A stretch of DNA of 64,000 nt, taken from contig DAITQM010000007.1 of assembly GCA_036832975.1 (NCBI GenBank), positions 1 to 64,000 on the forward strand, read 5' to 3'. This DNA comes from DAITQM01 sp036832975 (GTDB lineage Bacteria > Pseudomonadota > Gammaproteobacteria > Xanthomonadales > Wenzhouxiangellaceae). The notes beneath the pieces were generated by a model. It was not told the DNA's origin and did no database searches. It saw nothing but the letters and a program-made list of their open reading frames with translations. The translations under genes were made by a program, and so were the position numbers. This document shows, piece by piece, positions 1-10,680 of this stretch (its first letter is position 1; each line of letters begins with the position of its first letter).

Positions 1-2
1 TT

Positions 3-73
3 TGTCGGGGAATCGGACAAGCTGCACTCGCCAGCTTGACCGAGAATTCCGGGAACTTATGCAACAATTGGGT
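3..73 (+). repeat. Interspersed stem-loop repeat, copy A (upstream of polA)
   Basis: A 71-base sequence that recurs at 34584-34654 (same strand) and, with a palindromic insertion, at 20642-20732 (opposite strand). It contains the hairpin CAAGCTG-CACTCGC-CAGCTTG and a second short palindrome ATTCCGGGAAT, and ends TGCAACAATTGGGT. The copy stops 5 bases before the polA start codon, so it forms most of the visible polA leader. Function unknown; REP/MITE-like by structure. Confidence 0.75.
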
Positions 74-78
74 TAACG

Positions 79-2790
79 ATGAACAAACCCGAGCAGCCGA
101 CGCTTTACCTGATCGACGGTTCGTCGTATTTTTATCGCGCATACCATGCTCTGCCGCCGCTCACCACCCGGGCCGGCGAGCCGACCGGGGCGCTTCTCGG
201 GGCCGCCAATATGGTGCGCCGGCTGCTCAACGACGCGCACCCCGAATATGTCGCCGCGGTCTTCGACGCGCGCGGCAAGAATTTCCGTCACCGCCTGTAT
301 CCGGCCTACAAGGCCCATCGTCCGCCGATGCCCGACGATCTGGCGGCGCAGTACCCGCCGCTGGTCGAGCTGCTCGATGCGCTCGGGGTGCCGCTCTTAC
401 AGGTGCCCGACGTCGAGGCCGACGATGTGATCGCGACGCTCGCCAGGAAAGCCACAGCGGCCGGCTGGCGCTGCGTGATCTCGGCGAGCGACAAGGATCT
501 GGCGCAGCTCGTCGATGACCGCGTCCTGCTCATCGACACGATGAGCGACCGGCGTTACGACAACGCCGGCGTGCGCCAGCGTTTCGGCGTCGAGCCCGAG
601 CAGATCGGCGATTATCTGGCGCTGGTCGGCGATGCCAGCGACAACATCCCCGGCGTGCCGGGCATCGGCCCGAAAACCGCAGCCAAACTGCTCGGCGAAT
701 ACCATGACCTCGACCGGCTCCTGGCATCGCGCCCGGCGCTCGGCGACAAACTGGCGGCCAAACTGGCGGCGGCCGAGCACTTGGCGCTCAGCCGGCAGTT
801 GGTCCGCCTGCGCGACGACCTTGATCTCGACGTCGCGCCCGCCGATCTCAAACGGCAGCCGGAAAAAACGGCCGAGCTTCGCGCCCTGCTCGAGCGGCTT
901 GAATTCCGGCAATGGCTCGCTGAAATGGCCGAACCCGGTACCGCCGATCCCGCGGCCCGGCGCGGCCAAGCCGAAAGTGGCGCCCCGCACTATCGCGCCA
1001 TCCGCGACCGCCGCGCCTTCGCGGCGCTGCTCGCCGACCTGGAACGGCAGGCGGCGATCGTCTTCGATCTCGAAACCACCAGCCTGAATGTCCTCGACGC
1101 CGAGATCGTCGGCATCGCGCTGGCTTGGGAGCCGGGTATCGGCATCTACCTCCCGCTGGCCCACGAGGGGCCGGGCGCCGAACCGCAACTCGACCGCGAT
1201 GAGGTGCTCGCCCTTCTAAAACCGATATTCGAAAGCGAAAAACCGGCCAAAATCGGTCAGAACCTGAAATACGACCTCAACGTGCTGCACCGCGCCGGCA
1301 TCCGGCTCGCCGGCATCGCCGACGATACGATGCTCGAGTCGTACGTCCTGAACAGCACCGCGACGCGCCACGACATGGACGCCCTCGCTCGCCATTATCT
1401 GCACCGCCGGACGATCACCTACGAGGAGGTCGCCGGTAAAGGGGCGCGGCAGATCCCGTTCGCCCAGGTCGCGGTCGAGCGGGCCACCGAATACGCCGGC
1501 GAAGATGCCGAGGTGACTTACGCGCTGCACCATCACCTGGCCCCCAAACTGGCGGCGCTGCCCGGTCCGGCGCGCATCTACCACGATATCGAGATGCCGT
1601 TGTTGCCGGTGCTGGCGGCGATGGAGCGCTGCGGTGTGCTGGTCGACCGCGACCGCTTGCTGACCTATTCCCGAGAATTGGAAAAGCGGCTTTACGCGCT
1701 GGAACAACAAGCCTACGAGGTGGCCGGCGGGCCATTCAACCTCAGCTCGCCGAAGCAGCTCGGCGAAGTGCTGTTCGGGCGCCTCAAACTCGAGGTGATC
1801 GCCAAGACCCCGGGCGGCCAGCCGGCCACCGGGGAAGAGGTGCTGGAGGAACTGGCCGGGCGCCACCCGCTACCCGGCCTGCTGCTCGAACACCGCGCCC
1901 TGGCCAAGCTCAAGAACACCTACACCGACCGCCTGGTGGCCGAGATCCACCCCGGTACCGGGCGGGTCCATACATCGTTCCACCAGGCGGTCGCCGCGAC
2001 CGGACGGCTGTCGTCGTCGCAGCCGAATCTGCAGAACATTCCGGCGCGCACCGAGGAGGGCCGCCGCATCCGCAAAGCCTTTATCGCGCCACCCGGCAAA
2101 CGGCTGCTGGCGCTCGATTACTCCCAGATCGAACTGCGCATCATGGCGCACCTGTCCGGCGACGAGGGGCTGCTCGCGGCCTTCCACAGCGGCGCCGATA
2201 TCCACCGGGCGACGGCGGCGGAAGTGTTCGGTATGGCCCCCGAGCGGGTCAGCGGCGAACAGCGGCGAGCGGCCAAGGCGATCAATTTCGGTCTGCTGTA
2301 CGGCATGTCGGCGTTCGGCTTGGCGCGCCAGCTCGGGATCGAGCAAAGTGCCGCGAAAGTCTGGATGGAGACCTATTTCGAGCGATATCCCGGCGTGCGG
2401 CGCTACATGGAACGGCTCCGCCGTGAAGCGCGTGACCGGGGTTACGTCGAAACCCTGTTCGGGCGCCGCCTGTGGCTCAGCGAGATCGCCTCGCGCAATC
2501 CGGCGCGCCGCCAGGCGGCCGAACGCGCCGCGGTCAACGCCCCGATGCAGGGCACCGCCGCGGACATCATCAAACGGGCGATGCTCGCCACCGCCGGCTG
2601 GCTGGCCGAATCCGGCGCCGACGCGGCGCTGGTCTTGCAGGTCCACGACGAATTGGTGCTCGAAGTCGCCCGCCGTGACCTGCCCGCCGTCCGCGACAAG
2701 GTCGCCGCCCTGATGCGCAGCGCCGCCGATCTGGCCGTACCGCTCGAGGTCGAGGCCGGCGACGGCGCCGATTGGGAAGCGGCACATTGA
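79..2790 (+). CDS. polA: DNA polymerase I
   Basis: Repair and Okazaki-fragment-processing DNA polymerase, 903 residues, a normal full length. The 5' nuclease domain covers about residues 1-290, with the metal-binding run EADDVIATLA at 113. The 3'-5' exonuclease domain follows with FDLETT near 330. The polymerase domain carries DYSQIELRI near 680 (motif A), KAINFGLLYG near 733 (motif B) and VHDELVLE near 855 (motif C), so all three activities look intact. The ATG at 79 has no clear Shine-Dalgarno; the interspersed repeat sits directly upstream. A strong terminator follows at 2941. A second free-standing 5' nuclease paralogue is encoded at 44554. Product identity is secure. Confidence 0.97.
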   Translation: MNKPEQPTLYLIDGSSYFYRAYHALPPLTTRAGEPTGALLGAANMVRRLLNDAHPEYVAAVFDARGKNFRHRLYPAYKAHRPPMPDDLAAQYPPLVELLDALGVPLLQVPDVEADDVIATLARKATAAGWRCVISASDKDLAQLVDDRVLLIDTMSDRRYDNAGVRQRFGVEPEQIGDYLALVGDASDNIPGVPGIGPKTAAKLLGEYHDLDRLLASRPALGDKLAAKLAAAEHLALSRQLVRLRDDLDLDVAPADLKRQPEKTAELRALLERLEFRQWLAEMAEPGTADPAARRGQAESGAPHYRAIRDRRAFAALLADLERQAAIVFDLETTSLNVLDAEIVGIALAWEPGIGIYLPLAHEGPGAEPQLDRDEVLALLKPIFESEKPAKIGQNLKYDLNVLHRAGIRLAGIADDTMLESYVLNSTATRHDMDALARHYLHRRTITYEEVAGKGARQIPFAQVAVERATEYAGEDAEVTYALHHHLAPKLAALPGPARIYHDIEMPLLPVLAAMERCGVLVDRDRLLTYSRELEKRLYALEQQAYEVAGGPFNLSSPKQLGEVLFGRLKLEVIAKTPGGQPATGEEVLEELAGRHPLPGLLLEHRALAKLKNTYTDRLVAEIHPGTGRVHTSFHQAVAATGRLSSSQPNLQNIPARTEEGRRIRKAFIAPPGKRLLALDYSQIELRIMAHLSGDEGLLAAFHSGADIHRATAAEVFGMAPERVSGEQRRAAKAINFGLLYGMSAFGLARQLGIEQSAAKVWMETYFERYPGVRRYMERLRREARDRGYVETLFGRRLWLSEIASRNPARRQAAERAAVNAPMQGTAADIIKRAMLATAGWLAESGADAALVLQVHDELVLEVARRDLPAVRDKVAALMRSAADLAVPLEVEAGDGADWEAAH

Positions 2791-2940
2791 TCCGGCGGGA
2801 AAAAATCGGCCGGTGCTGTGAACTTTTGCCGGGTGCCCCGGTCTTATCACATGCCGACGCCAGTCGGCAGGGTCTGTTCCCCTCCCTAGACAGACCCGAA
2901 CAGGATTCGGTCAGCCCCCCCAACGCCGAATCCCATTTTG

Positions 2941-2974
2941 ACCCCGGGAGTCCCCCCACTCCCGGGGTTTTTTT
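2941..2974 (+). terminator. Rho-independent terminator after polA
   Basis: ACCCCGGGAGT and ACTCCCGGGGT form an 11-base-pair stem around a CCCCCC loop, followed by a run of seven T. The T run lies only on the + side, so it terminates polA rather than the converging gene at 3027. Another inverted repeat, GGGTCTGT ... ACAGACCC, lies just upstream (about 2869-2896). Confidence 0.9.
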
Positions 2975-3026
2975 ATCTCGCAGCGGTTTCCCCGAATCGG
3001 GCCCGGCTTCGGTCTTACCGAACCGT

Positions 3027-3755
3027 TCACCCGCGGCCGAACGTTTTGGCTTTCGGGCGCGGCCGGAAAAAGAACCCCATCGCGTAAGTCGCCCAGGCGA
3101 AGATGACGCCGATGAGCAGGCCAAGCGCGATACCGGTCCAGTCGCGCCAGTCGGCGGTCGGGGCGATTTCGCCGGCCAGCAGTAAAAGATCGTCGCTGCG
3201 CCAGCGCAACGTATCGTGACCCAAGAAGAATGTCTGGCCAAGCCGCGAGGCGACGATCGAGCCGAGTTCGTAAAAATCGCCGAGCAGGGAGACGAACGGG
3301 GCGATGACCAAAGGCAGCGACAGCCCGATCCCGAAGTGCTGCAGTGCCGACGGCCAGGGGCGGTTGAACATGGTGTGCAGTAGCGGAACGCCGGGGAAGA
3401 TGGTCAACAGGTACGGCGCGTAGACTGTCGCGAGATAAATCCAGTCGCTGCCGCGGGTGTCGAAATCGACCAGTTGCCCGGCATACTCGGAGCCGATGGC
3501 GACATAGGGAAAATAATCCTGCAGCCAGGCGGCGCCGTATTCCGGGCTGATCTCAAGCCGGCTGACCTCGCCGCCGGCGAGCAGGCAGCCCCAGGCGTGC
3601 ATCAGCTCGTGCAGCGGCACGTAGATCCACCACGCCGCGACCAGCCCGGCGAACATCAACAACAGCCAGACGACGTGAAAGTCCGAGGTCAACACCTGGA
3701 GCAGTTTGAGATAATCGAACCACGGCCGAGACCAGAAGCCGCCTTGCCCTTTCAT
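3027..3755 (-). CDS. Integral membrane protein with HELMHAW zinc-protease-like motif
   Basis: About 242 residues with four or so hydrophobic segments. The first is followed at once by VPLHELMHAWGCLLAGGEV, an HExxH motif (HELMH) placed at a membrane boundary as in M50-type intramembrane metalloproteases. I see no second-site NPxxD motif, so protease activity is an inference. The start at 3755 is chosen because GAGGGG lies 5 bases upstream; an in-frame ATG at 3881 lacks such a site and would add an unlikely N-terminus. The gene converges on polA. It could instead be a non-catalytic relative. Confidence 0.6.
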   Translation of the reverse strand: MKGQGGFWSRPWFDYLKLLQVLTSDFHVVWLLLMFAGLVAAWWIYVPLHELMHAWGCLLAGGEVSRLEISPEYGAAWLQDYFPYVAIGSEYAGQLVDFDTRGSDWIYLATVYAPYLLTIFPGVPLLHTMFNRPWPSALQHFGIGLSLPLVIAPFVSLLGDFYELGSIVASRLGQTFFLGHDTLRWRSDDLLLLAGEIAPTADWRDWTGIALGLLIGVIFAWATYAMGFFFRPRPKAKTFGRG

Positions 3756-3905
3756 CGCACCCCTCATCGGTGCCGGCACGGCGACCGAACCGCCGTGCCG
3801 GAAAAGCGAAAAGATGGGACGCTCCCGATATCCTGGATGACTCACGAACCGGCTTGTGCCAACGCCGGGCTCGTGTCGCACCCCCGTAAAGCGTGCCCCC
3901 GCAGG

Positions 3906-4511
3906 TCAATCCAGCTCCGGATCGCGGGTCACGGCGCAGAATCGACGGGCATCCTCGCTCCACTCCGGAGCGCCGACCAGCGCTTCCGGCACCTCTTCGG
4001 GTGTCAGTACGACTTGCCACATCGCACCGTGCGCTTCGCTCATGAAACGCTCGGTAATACTGTAGCGCAACCAATCGAGACAACGATCATAGTAACCGGC
4101 GGTGTTGACGAGCACAATCGGGCCGGAAAAAAGCCCAAGCCGCTTGAAGGTCATCGCCTCGAACAGTTCCTCGAACGTGCCGCAGCCGCCCGGCAGGCAG
4201 ACTACCGCATGCGAGCCGTCGAGCATCAGCCGTTTGCGGGTGTGCAGATCGCCGACCACGGTCAACCGGCTCAAACCGGTATGGCCGGCTTCCATCTCCT
4301 GCAAAAAATCGGGGATCACACCTTCGACGTGAGCGCCGTGGGCCAGTGCCGCGTCGGCCATCGCGCCCATCAAACCGTGGCGGCCGCCGCCGTAGACAAT
4401 CGACAGGCCATGCTCGGCGAGCACTTGGCCCAACGCCGCCGCGGCGGTGTAGTAGTGCGCCGCCAGCCCCTGGCTCGAGGCGGCATAGACGGTCACGCGG
4501 CGGATCGGCAT
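3906..4511 (-). CDS. LOG-family (TIGR00730) Rossmann-fold nucleotide hydrolase
   Basis: About 201 residues. The family hydrolyses nucleoside 5'-monophosphates at the N-glycosidic bond; plant members make cytokinins and bacterial members are often mislabelled lysine decarboxylases. The N-terminal strand plus YGGGRHGLMGAMADAAL matches the nucleotide-binding loop, and PGGCGTFEE is the diagnostic PGGxGTxxE catalytic motif. The start at 4511 is the only one giving the usual MxxxxVxVYxxSS opening. It is divergent from the rhomboid gene at 4566, with a 54-base shared upstream region. Substrate is not predictable. Confidence 0.88.
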   Translation of the reverse strand: MPIRRVTVYAASSQGLAAHYYTAAAALGQVLAEHGLSIVYGGGRHGLMGAMADAALAHGAHVEGVIPDFLQEMEAGHTGLSRLTVVGDLHTRKRLMLDGSHAVVCLPGGCGTFEELFEAMTFKRLGLFSGPIVLVNTAGYYDRCLDWLRYSITERFMSEAHGAMWQVVLTPEEVPEALVGAPEWSEDARRFCAVTRDPELD

Positions 4512-4565
4512 GGCCCCATCGGGTATGATGAAAAAGATGAATTGTAACAAGCCTGCGCGTAGGTC

Positions 4566-5138
4566 GTGCTCAGTATTCGGCTGATCTGGATCAATGCCGC
4601 GGCGTTCGCGCTGCTGTGGCTGATGCCGCGGCCGATGTTCGTGTGGTTTGCCCTGTGGCCGCTCGCCAGCAGTGGGCCGTCCGGCTCGTTCGCCCCCTGG
4701 CAGCTTCTGAGTTACAGCTTTCTGCACGGCTCGCTCGCCCATCTGCTTTTCAATATGTGGGCGCTTTACATGTTCGGCCCGCCGCTCGAATCGGTCTTCG
4801 GGCGCCGCCGCTTCATGATCTATTACCTGGTGTGCGCCGTCGGCGCCGGGCTGGTGCAATTGTTCGTCGCCACGGCGAGCGGCCAGCACTACCCTACGGT
4901 CGGTGCCTCCGGCGCGATTTTCGGGCTGTTGCTCGCCTTCGGCATGCTGTTTCCGAATCGGATGATCCTGTTGATCTTCCCGCCGATTCCGCTGAAGGCG
5001 AAATGGTTCGTGGTGATCGTTGGTGGGATCGAACTGCTGCTGGGGATCACCGGATCGATGCCGCAGGTCGCCCACTTCGCCCACCTCGGCGGCATGTTGT
5101 TCGGCTTTGCACTGCTGTGGAAATGGAGCAACCGGTAA
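4566..5138 (+). CDS. Rhomboid family intramembrane serine protease
   Basis: A 190-residue, six-segment membrane protein. The signature residues are present: HLLFNMWAL in the second helix, GASGAIFG with the nucleophile Ser115, and HFAHLGG with the catalytic His173. It cleaves membrane-spanning segments of unidentified substrates in the inner membrane. There is no extra cytoplasmic domain, so it is a minimal rhomboid of the bacterial type. The start codon is GTG at 4566 with AGG just before it. Confidence 0.9.
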   Translation: MLSIRLIWINAAAFALLWLMPRPMFVWFALWPLASSGPSGSFAPWQLLSYSFLHGSLAHLLFNMWALYMFGPPLESVFGRRRFMIYYLVCAVGAGLVQLFVATASGQHYPTVGASGAIFGLLLAFGMLFPNRMILLIFPPIPLKAKWFVVIVGGIELLLGITGSMPQVAHFAHLGGMLFGFALLWKWSNR

Positions 5139-5230
5139 TTCCGGGGAAAAAAGTTCCGGCTGAGCCCAGCGGCGGCGCGGCGGCAATTGTGTTAGATTGA
5201 TGACACCCTGGATGGCATTTGGTGTTCCCA

Positions 5231-5638
5231 GTGCGTCGGCTTTACGGACGGATGCTGATGGCGCTGATCGCCTTGGCGGCGGCTTCGTGTCAGGGTGATT
5301 CCGCGCCGGATAACAGCCGGCTGTTGCAGGCTTTCCGCAACGGCGACGTCGGCGTGTGGGTGACCGGTCGCGGCACCGTGACGCAGCTCCTCGGCGACGA
5401 AACGCCGGCCGGCCTGACCCACCAGCGGTTCAATGTCGAAATCGGCGATGAGCTTCGCGTGCTTTTGGCTCACCGGGTCGGCGAGTCCGGACGGGTGCCG
5501 GTCAAAGAAGGCGACAAGGTGACCTTCCGCGGCCGGTACGAATTCAATGCCTCGGGCGGCACCGTGACCACCGGCCGGCTCGGCGATAATGAAACGGTTT
5601 CCGGTTGGGTCGAACACCGCGGCAAACAATACGATTGA
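5231..5638 (+). CDS. Putative lipoprotein, DUF3465
   Basis: About 135 residues. The N-terminus MRRLYGRMLMALIALAAASC is a lipoprotein signal with lipobox AAASC. The rest matches the DUF3465 pattern: HQRFNVEIGDELRVLLAH, then VKEGDKVTFRGRYEFN, then a closing VSGWVEHRGKQYD, suggesting a small OB-like beta domain. Function of the family is unknown. GTG at 5231 is preferred over in-frame TTG 5219 and GTG 5222 because it gives a compact signal peptide. Stands alone between convergent and divergent neighbours. Confidence 0.7.
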   Translation: MRRLYGRMLMALIALAAASCQGDSAPDNSRLLQAFRNGDVGVWVTGRGTVTQLLGDETPAGLTHQRFNVEIGDELRVLLAHRVGESGRVPVKEGDKVTFRGRYEFNASGGTVTTGRLGDNETVSGWVEHRGKQYD

Positions 5639-5678
5639 GCCCGCTTGCCCGTTGTGCGGTGTGCCGGGCAGTATGGGG

Positions 5679-6197
5679 TTATTCTCCGCGTCGCTCCGCA
5701 GCCCAGGCTTTCAGCCACGCCGACCGTTCGGCGGCCATGCCCGCCGCCAGCCCTTCGTCGATCGCCGCTTCGACCGGTAGGCCGGCGGCGATCCGGTGCA
5801 TCGCCCACAGCGTTCCGGCGCGATTGCCGCTGGCGCAATAGACCAGAATCGGTTTGTCCGGATCGGCGGCGAGCAGACGGTCGAATTCCGCCAGCGTCGC
5901 CTCGTCCGGCAACGTGCGGCCGACCGGCAGCGCGTGGTACTCGAGGCCGGCCGCGACGGCGGCTTCGGCTTCGTCGGCGGTGCCTTCCTGTTCCCGGCGC
6001 AAGTCGATCACAGCGGTCAATCCCTGAGCGGCCAGTGCCGCGAACTGCTCGGCTTGCGGGGCGCCGGAAGTGGCGATTCGAGCACTCGCCCGGTTATAGC
6101 GGGCGGGGGCGTCAAAATCGCCGGCAAATGGCACATCGCCGGCCGCCACCGCGCTCGCGGCGAGCAGGCAGTACAAAAAAAGCAACCGTTGCAACAT
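5679..6197 (-). CDS. Exported tyrosine-phosphatase-like protein (DUF442/BLH type)
   Basis: 172 residues with a signal peptide (MLQRLLFLYCLLAASAVAA). The mature part is a small dual-specificity-phosphatase-like fold: VIDLRREQEG (loop with conserved Asp), ALPVGRTLP, then the P-loop VYCASGNRAG carrying the nucleophilic Cys and the Arg four residues on, the spacing seen in beta-lactamase-hydrolase-like (DUF442) proteins. Periplasmic location is inferred. ATG 6197 is chosen because GGAGG lies six bases upstream. It follows mmsA on the same strand by 30 bases and may be co-transcribed. Substrate unknown. Confidence 0.75.
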   Translation of the reverse strand: MLQRLLFLYCLLAASAVAAGDVPFAGDFDAPARYNRASARIATSGAPQAEQFAALAAQGLTAVIDLRREQEGTADEAEAAVAAGLEYHALPVGRTLPDEATLAEFDRLLAADPDKPILVYCASGNRAGTLWAMHRIAAGLPVEAAIDEGLAAGMAAERSAWLKAWAAERRGE

Positions 6198-6226
6198 CAC
6201 TCACCTCCAGCCCGGTACCGGGCGGG

Positions 6227-7693
6227 TCACCAGATGCGGCCGTTTTGCAGCCAGCGGGCGATGGTCACGACCGATTCGGTGTAGAACATCGCCCCTTCGC
6301 GGCCGTGGGCGCGCAGGTCGCCGAAAAACGAGCGCCGGCTGCCGCCGAACGAATAGTACGACATCGGCGCCGGGACGCCGATATTGATGCCGATCATGGT
6401 CGGCGCGGCTTCGTGGCAAAACTGCCGGGCGGCGGCGCCGTGCGACGTAAACAGCGTCGTCGTATTGGCCAGTGGGCAGCGGTTGATCCAGTCGATCGCT
6501 TCATCCAGGCTTTGCGCCGCGGCGAGCAGCACGACCGGGCCGAATACCTCTTCCCGGGCGATCGTCATGTCCTCGGTGATGCCGGCGAGGACAGTCGGGG
6601 CGAGGAAGCAGGAATCGGCCGGCGCTGCCGGGTCGCGCCCGTCGAGGTCCAATTCCGCGCCTTGCTCCACAGCGCCGGCGATCAAGCCCTCGACCCGGCG
6701 GCGGGCCGCGGGTGAAATCAACGGCCCCATATCGGTCGCCGGGTCGAGGCCGTTGCCCAGTCGCACGCGGCGGGCGCGCTCGATGATCCGGCGACGCATT
6801 TCGCTGGCGGTTTGATCGCCGACTGAGATCAACACCGAGCCGGCCAGACAGCGTTCGCCGGCGCAGCCGATGATCGATTCGAGGGCCGTGGCCGCCGCTT
6901 GATCGAACCCGGCATCGGGCAGTACGACCATGAAGTTTTTAGCGCCGCCGAGCGCCTGGACGCGCTTGCCGGCCGCCGCCGCCGTGGCGTAGACATGCGC
7001 TGCGACCGGCGTCGAACCGACGAACGAGACGGCGCGGATGTCGGGATGGATGAGCAGCGCATCGGCCGCCGCCTTGCCGCCGTGGACCATATTGAACACG
7101 CCCGGCGGCAGGCCGGCTTCGGCCAAAAGCTCGGCGATGCGCAACGCGGTCAGCGGCACGCGCTCGCTGGGTTTGAGCACGAAAGTATTGCCGGCGGCCA
7201 GCGCGAACGGCCAGAACCACATCGGCACCATCGCCGGAAAATTGAACGGGGCGATCGCGGCGCAGACGCCGAGGGGCCGGCGGATTGTCTGGCAGTCGAT
7301 CCCGGCGGCGATGTCTTCGCTGGCCAGACCCTGCATCAGCAAAGGCATGGCGCACGCGGTCTCGACCATCTGGATGCCGCGCCGCACGCTGCCCCGCGCC
7401 TCGGCCAGCGTTTTGCCGTGTTCGGTGGTGACTTGACGGGCGAGGGCTTCGAAATGCGTTTCGAGCAGTTCCTTCAGCCGGAACAGCGGTTGGATGCGTT
7501 CGCTGACCGGGGTCGCGCGCCACGCCGCGAACGCCGCGCACGCCGCAGCCACCGCCCGTTCGACCTCGAGCGGGCCGCCGAGCGGCGTGGCGGCCAGCAC
7601 TTCGCCGGTTGCCGGGTTGAACACCGGCACCGTGTCGGCCGCCGCGCTCTCGACCCGCCGGCCGCCGATCCAATGGGGCAGTCTGTCGGTCAT
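6227..7693 (-). CDS. mmsA: CoA-acylating methylmalonate-semialdehyde dehydrogenase
   Basis: 488 residues. Oxidises methylmalonate semialdehyde to propionyl-CoA (and malonate semialdehyde to acetyl-CoA) with NAD, in valine or inositol breakdown. Family hallmarks: the IRRPLGVCAAIAPFNFPAMVP strand, the FVGSTPVA NAD loop, GGAKNFMVVLPDA typical of this ALDH branch, and the catalytic Cys in IIGCAGERCLAGS. The C-terminal SFGGSRRSFFGDL is also typical. No other valine or inositol genes are adjacent, so its physiological role here is open. An alternative ATG lies 9 bases upstream at 7702. Confidence 0.92.
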   Translation of the reverse strand: MTDRLPHWIGGRRVESAAADTVPVFNPATGEVLAATPLGGPLEVERAVAAACAAFAAWRATPVSERIQPLFRLKELLETHFEALARQVTTEHGKTLAEARGSVRRGIQMVETACAMPLLMQGLASEDIAAGIDCQTIRRPLGVCAAIAPFNFPAMVPMWFWPFALAAGNTFVLKPSERVPLTALRIAELLAEAGLPPGVFNMVHGGKAAADALLIHPDIRAVSFVGSTPVAAHVYATAAAAGKRVQALGGAKNFMVVLPDAGFDQAAATALESIIGCAGERCLAGSVLISVGDQTASEMRRRIIERARRVRLGNGLDPATDMGPLISPAARRRVEGLIAGAVEQGAELDLDGRDPAAPADSCFLAPTVLAGITEDMTIAREEVFGPVVLLAAAQSLDEAIDWINRCPLANTTTLFTSHGAAARQFCHEAAPTMIGINIGVPAPMSYYSFGGSRRSFFGDLRAHGREGAMFYTESVVTIARWLQNGRIW

Positions 7694-7748
7694 CACGACC
7701 ATGATAATCTGAGCACGGTCGGGTAGGGTTGAGCGGAGTTGCGGTTTT

Positions 7749-8378
7749 ATGACGGATTCGAGTCGCCATCATTCGGCCCTTGATCGCGCCTTGTTCGGTT
7801 GGGTGGCCGCGGTCTGGGTCGTCACCGCGATCGCGCCGCGTTATCGCGAGGACTGGCTGCTCGAGAACCTGCTGGTTTTCGTTACCGTCGGGGCACTGTT
7901 CGCCGGCCGCCGGCATTTCACCTTCAGCACCCGCGCCTATGCGATGCTCGCGATCTTCGCGACGCTGCACCTGATCGGGGCGCACTACACCTATTCCGAG
8001 ACACCGCTCGGTTTCTGGGTGCGTGACTGGCTGGGGCTGGAGCGCAACCATTACGACCGCTTTGTGCATTTCGCATTCGGTTTTTTATGCGGGCTGCCGC
8101 TGCGCGAACTGTTGAGCCGTGCCGCCGGCGTCGTTCCCTCATGGCGCGGGCCGCTCGCGATCGTCGCCGTGCTTTCGTTCAGCGGCTTTTTCGAAGCCCT
8201 GGAGGCGGTCGCCGCGCTGCTGGTCAGTCCCGAACTCGGCGCCGCCTATCTCGGCACACAAGGCGACGAGTTCGACGCTCAGAAAGACACGCTGATGGCG
8301 CTCAGCGGCGTGTTGCTGGTGCTGTTGAGCGGTCGGATCATTGCCGGCATAAAAAAGCCCCGTCGAAACGGGGCTTGA
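7749..8378 (+). CDS. DUF2238 inner-membrane protein (YjdF-like)
   Basis: 209 residues with about five to six transmembrane segments. It has the family signatures GAHYTYSETPLGFW, NHYDRFVHFAFGFLCGLPLREL and GTQGDEFDAQKDTLMA. The function is unknown. The gene is divergent from mmsA and converges on groL. Its last codons (KKPRRNGA and stop) are encoded by the groESL terminator hairpin, so the coding end and the terminator stem are the same DNA. Confidence 0.87.
   Translation: MTDSSRHHSALDRALFGWVAAVWVVTAIAPRYREDWLLENLLVFVTVGALFAGRRHFTFSTRAYAMLAIFATLHLIGAHYTYSETPLGFWVRDWLGLERNHYDRFVHFAFGFLCGLPLRELLSRAAGVVPSWRGPLAIVAVLSFSGFFEALEAVAALLVSPELGAAYLGTQGDEFDAQKDTLMALSGVLLVLLSGRIIAGIKKPRRNGA
8351..8376 (-). 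terminator. Rho-independent terminator of groESL
   Basis: On the - strand AAGCCCCG-TTTCGA-CGGGGCTT forms an 8-base-pair stem followed by TTTTTT. It lies about 75 bases past the groL stop codon. Between it and groL is a longer imperfect inverted repeat (about 8397-8440, CCCCGCACCCTCCCCC ... GGGGGAGGGCTGGGGCGGGG). Confidence 0.88.
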
Positions 8379-8451
8379 TCCGGGAGCGGGCGGGTCCACC
8401 CCGCACCCTCCCCCACTGGCGGGGGAGGGCTGGGGCGGGGTATAGATAAAA

Positions 8452-10080
<1,629 letters not shown>

Positions 10081-10120
10081 CTTTGCATTCCTCTGAAAAA
10101 TTCGGTGGAGCGACGGCGGA

Positions 10121-10411
10121 TCAAGATTCGATCACGGCCATGATGTCGTCCTCGCGCAGGACGAGCAGTTCTTCGTCGGCGATCTTGACCTCGGTGCCGG
10201 AATACTTGCCGAACAGGATCTTGTCGCCGGCTTTGACCGCCAGCGGCCGGATTTCGCCGTTCTCCTTGACTTTGCCGGTGCCGACGGCGATCACTTCGCC
10301 GCGGATCGGTTTTTCCTTGGCGGAATCGGGGATCACGATGCCCCCCGGGGAAGTGCGTTCTTCCTCCATACGCTTGACGATGACGCGATCGTGCAAAGGA
10401 CGCAATTTCAT
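10121..10411 (-). CDS. groES: Co-chaperonin GroES
   Basis: 96 residues, caps the GroEL ring. MKLRPLHDRVIVKRMEEE, the mobile loop ERTSPGGIVIPDSAKEKP and the ending ELLVLREDDIMAVIES are all typical. ATG 10411 is the start because AGGAG stands seven bases upstream; the ATG two codons earlier would be too close to that site. First gene of the groESL operon. I found no CIRCE element upstream; a sigma-32-like promoter candidate lies far upstream at 10681-10713. Confidence 0.97.
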   Translation of the reverse strand: MKLRPLHDRVIVKRMEEERTSPGGIVIPDSAKEKPIRGEVIAVGTGKVKENGEIRPLAVKAGDKILFGKYSGTEVKIADEELLVLREDDIMAVIES

Positions 10412-10680
10412 GAGCATTCTCCTGGATCGAATTCAATAAAACGCAACGGGAAACAGGGGCGCCCGGCGGCGGCCGGTGGTGCGGGGCGGCGAGGGGCTGC
10501 CGTGGCGGGCGGGCGCGGACTCGGGATGAATCGCGCCGCCTGCGGTGTCGATGTCCCTGCCGGGGCATCGAACGGCTGAACTCGCCGGGCCTGGTAAAGT
10601 AGACCCGCGCCGGCCGGTTGTCGCAACCGGGGTGCCTGAATCGGGGCCGCGTACCGCAAAGTGCGCGGCAGCCGGTCCCG

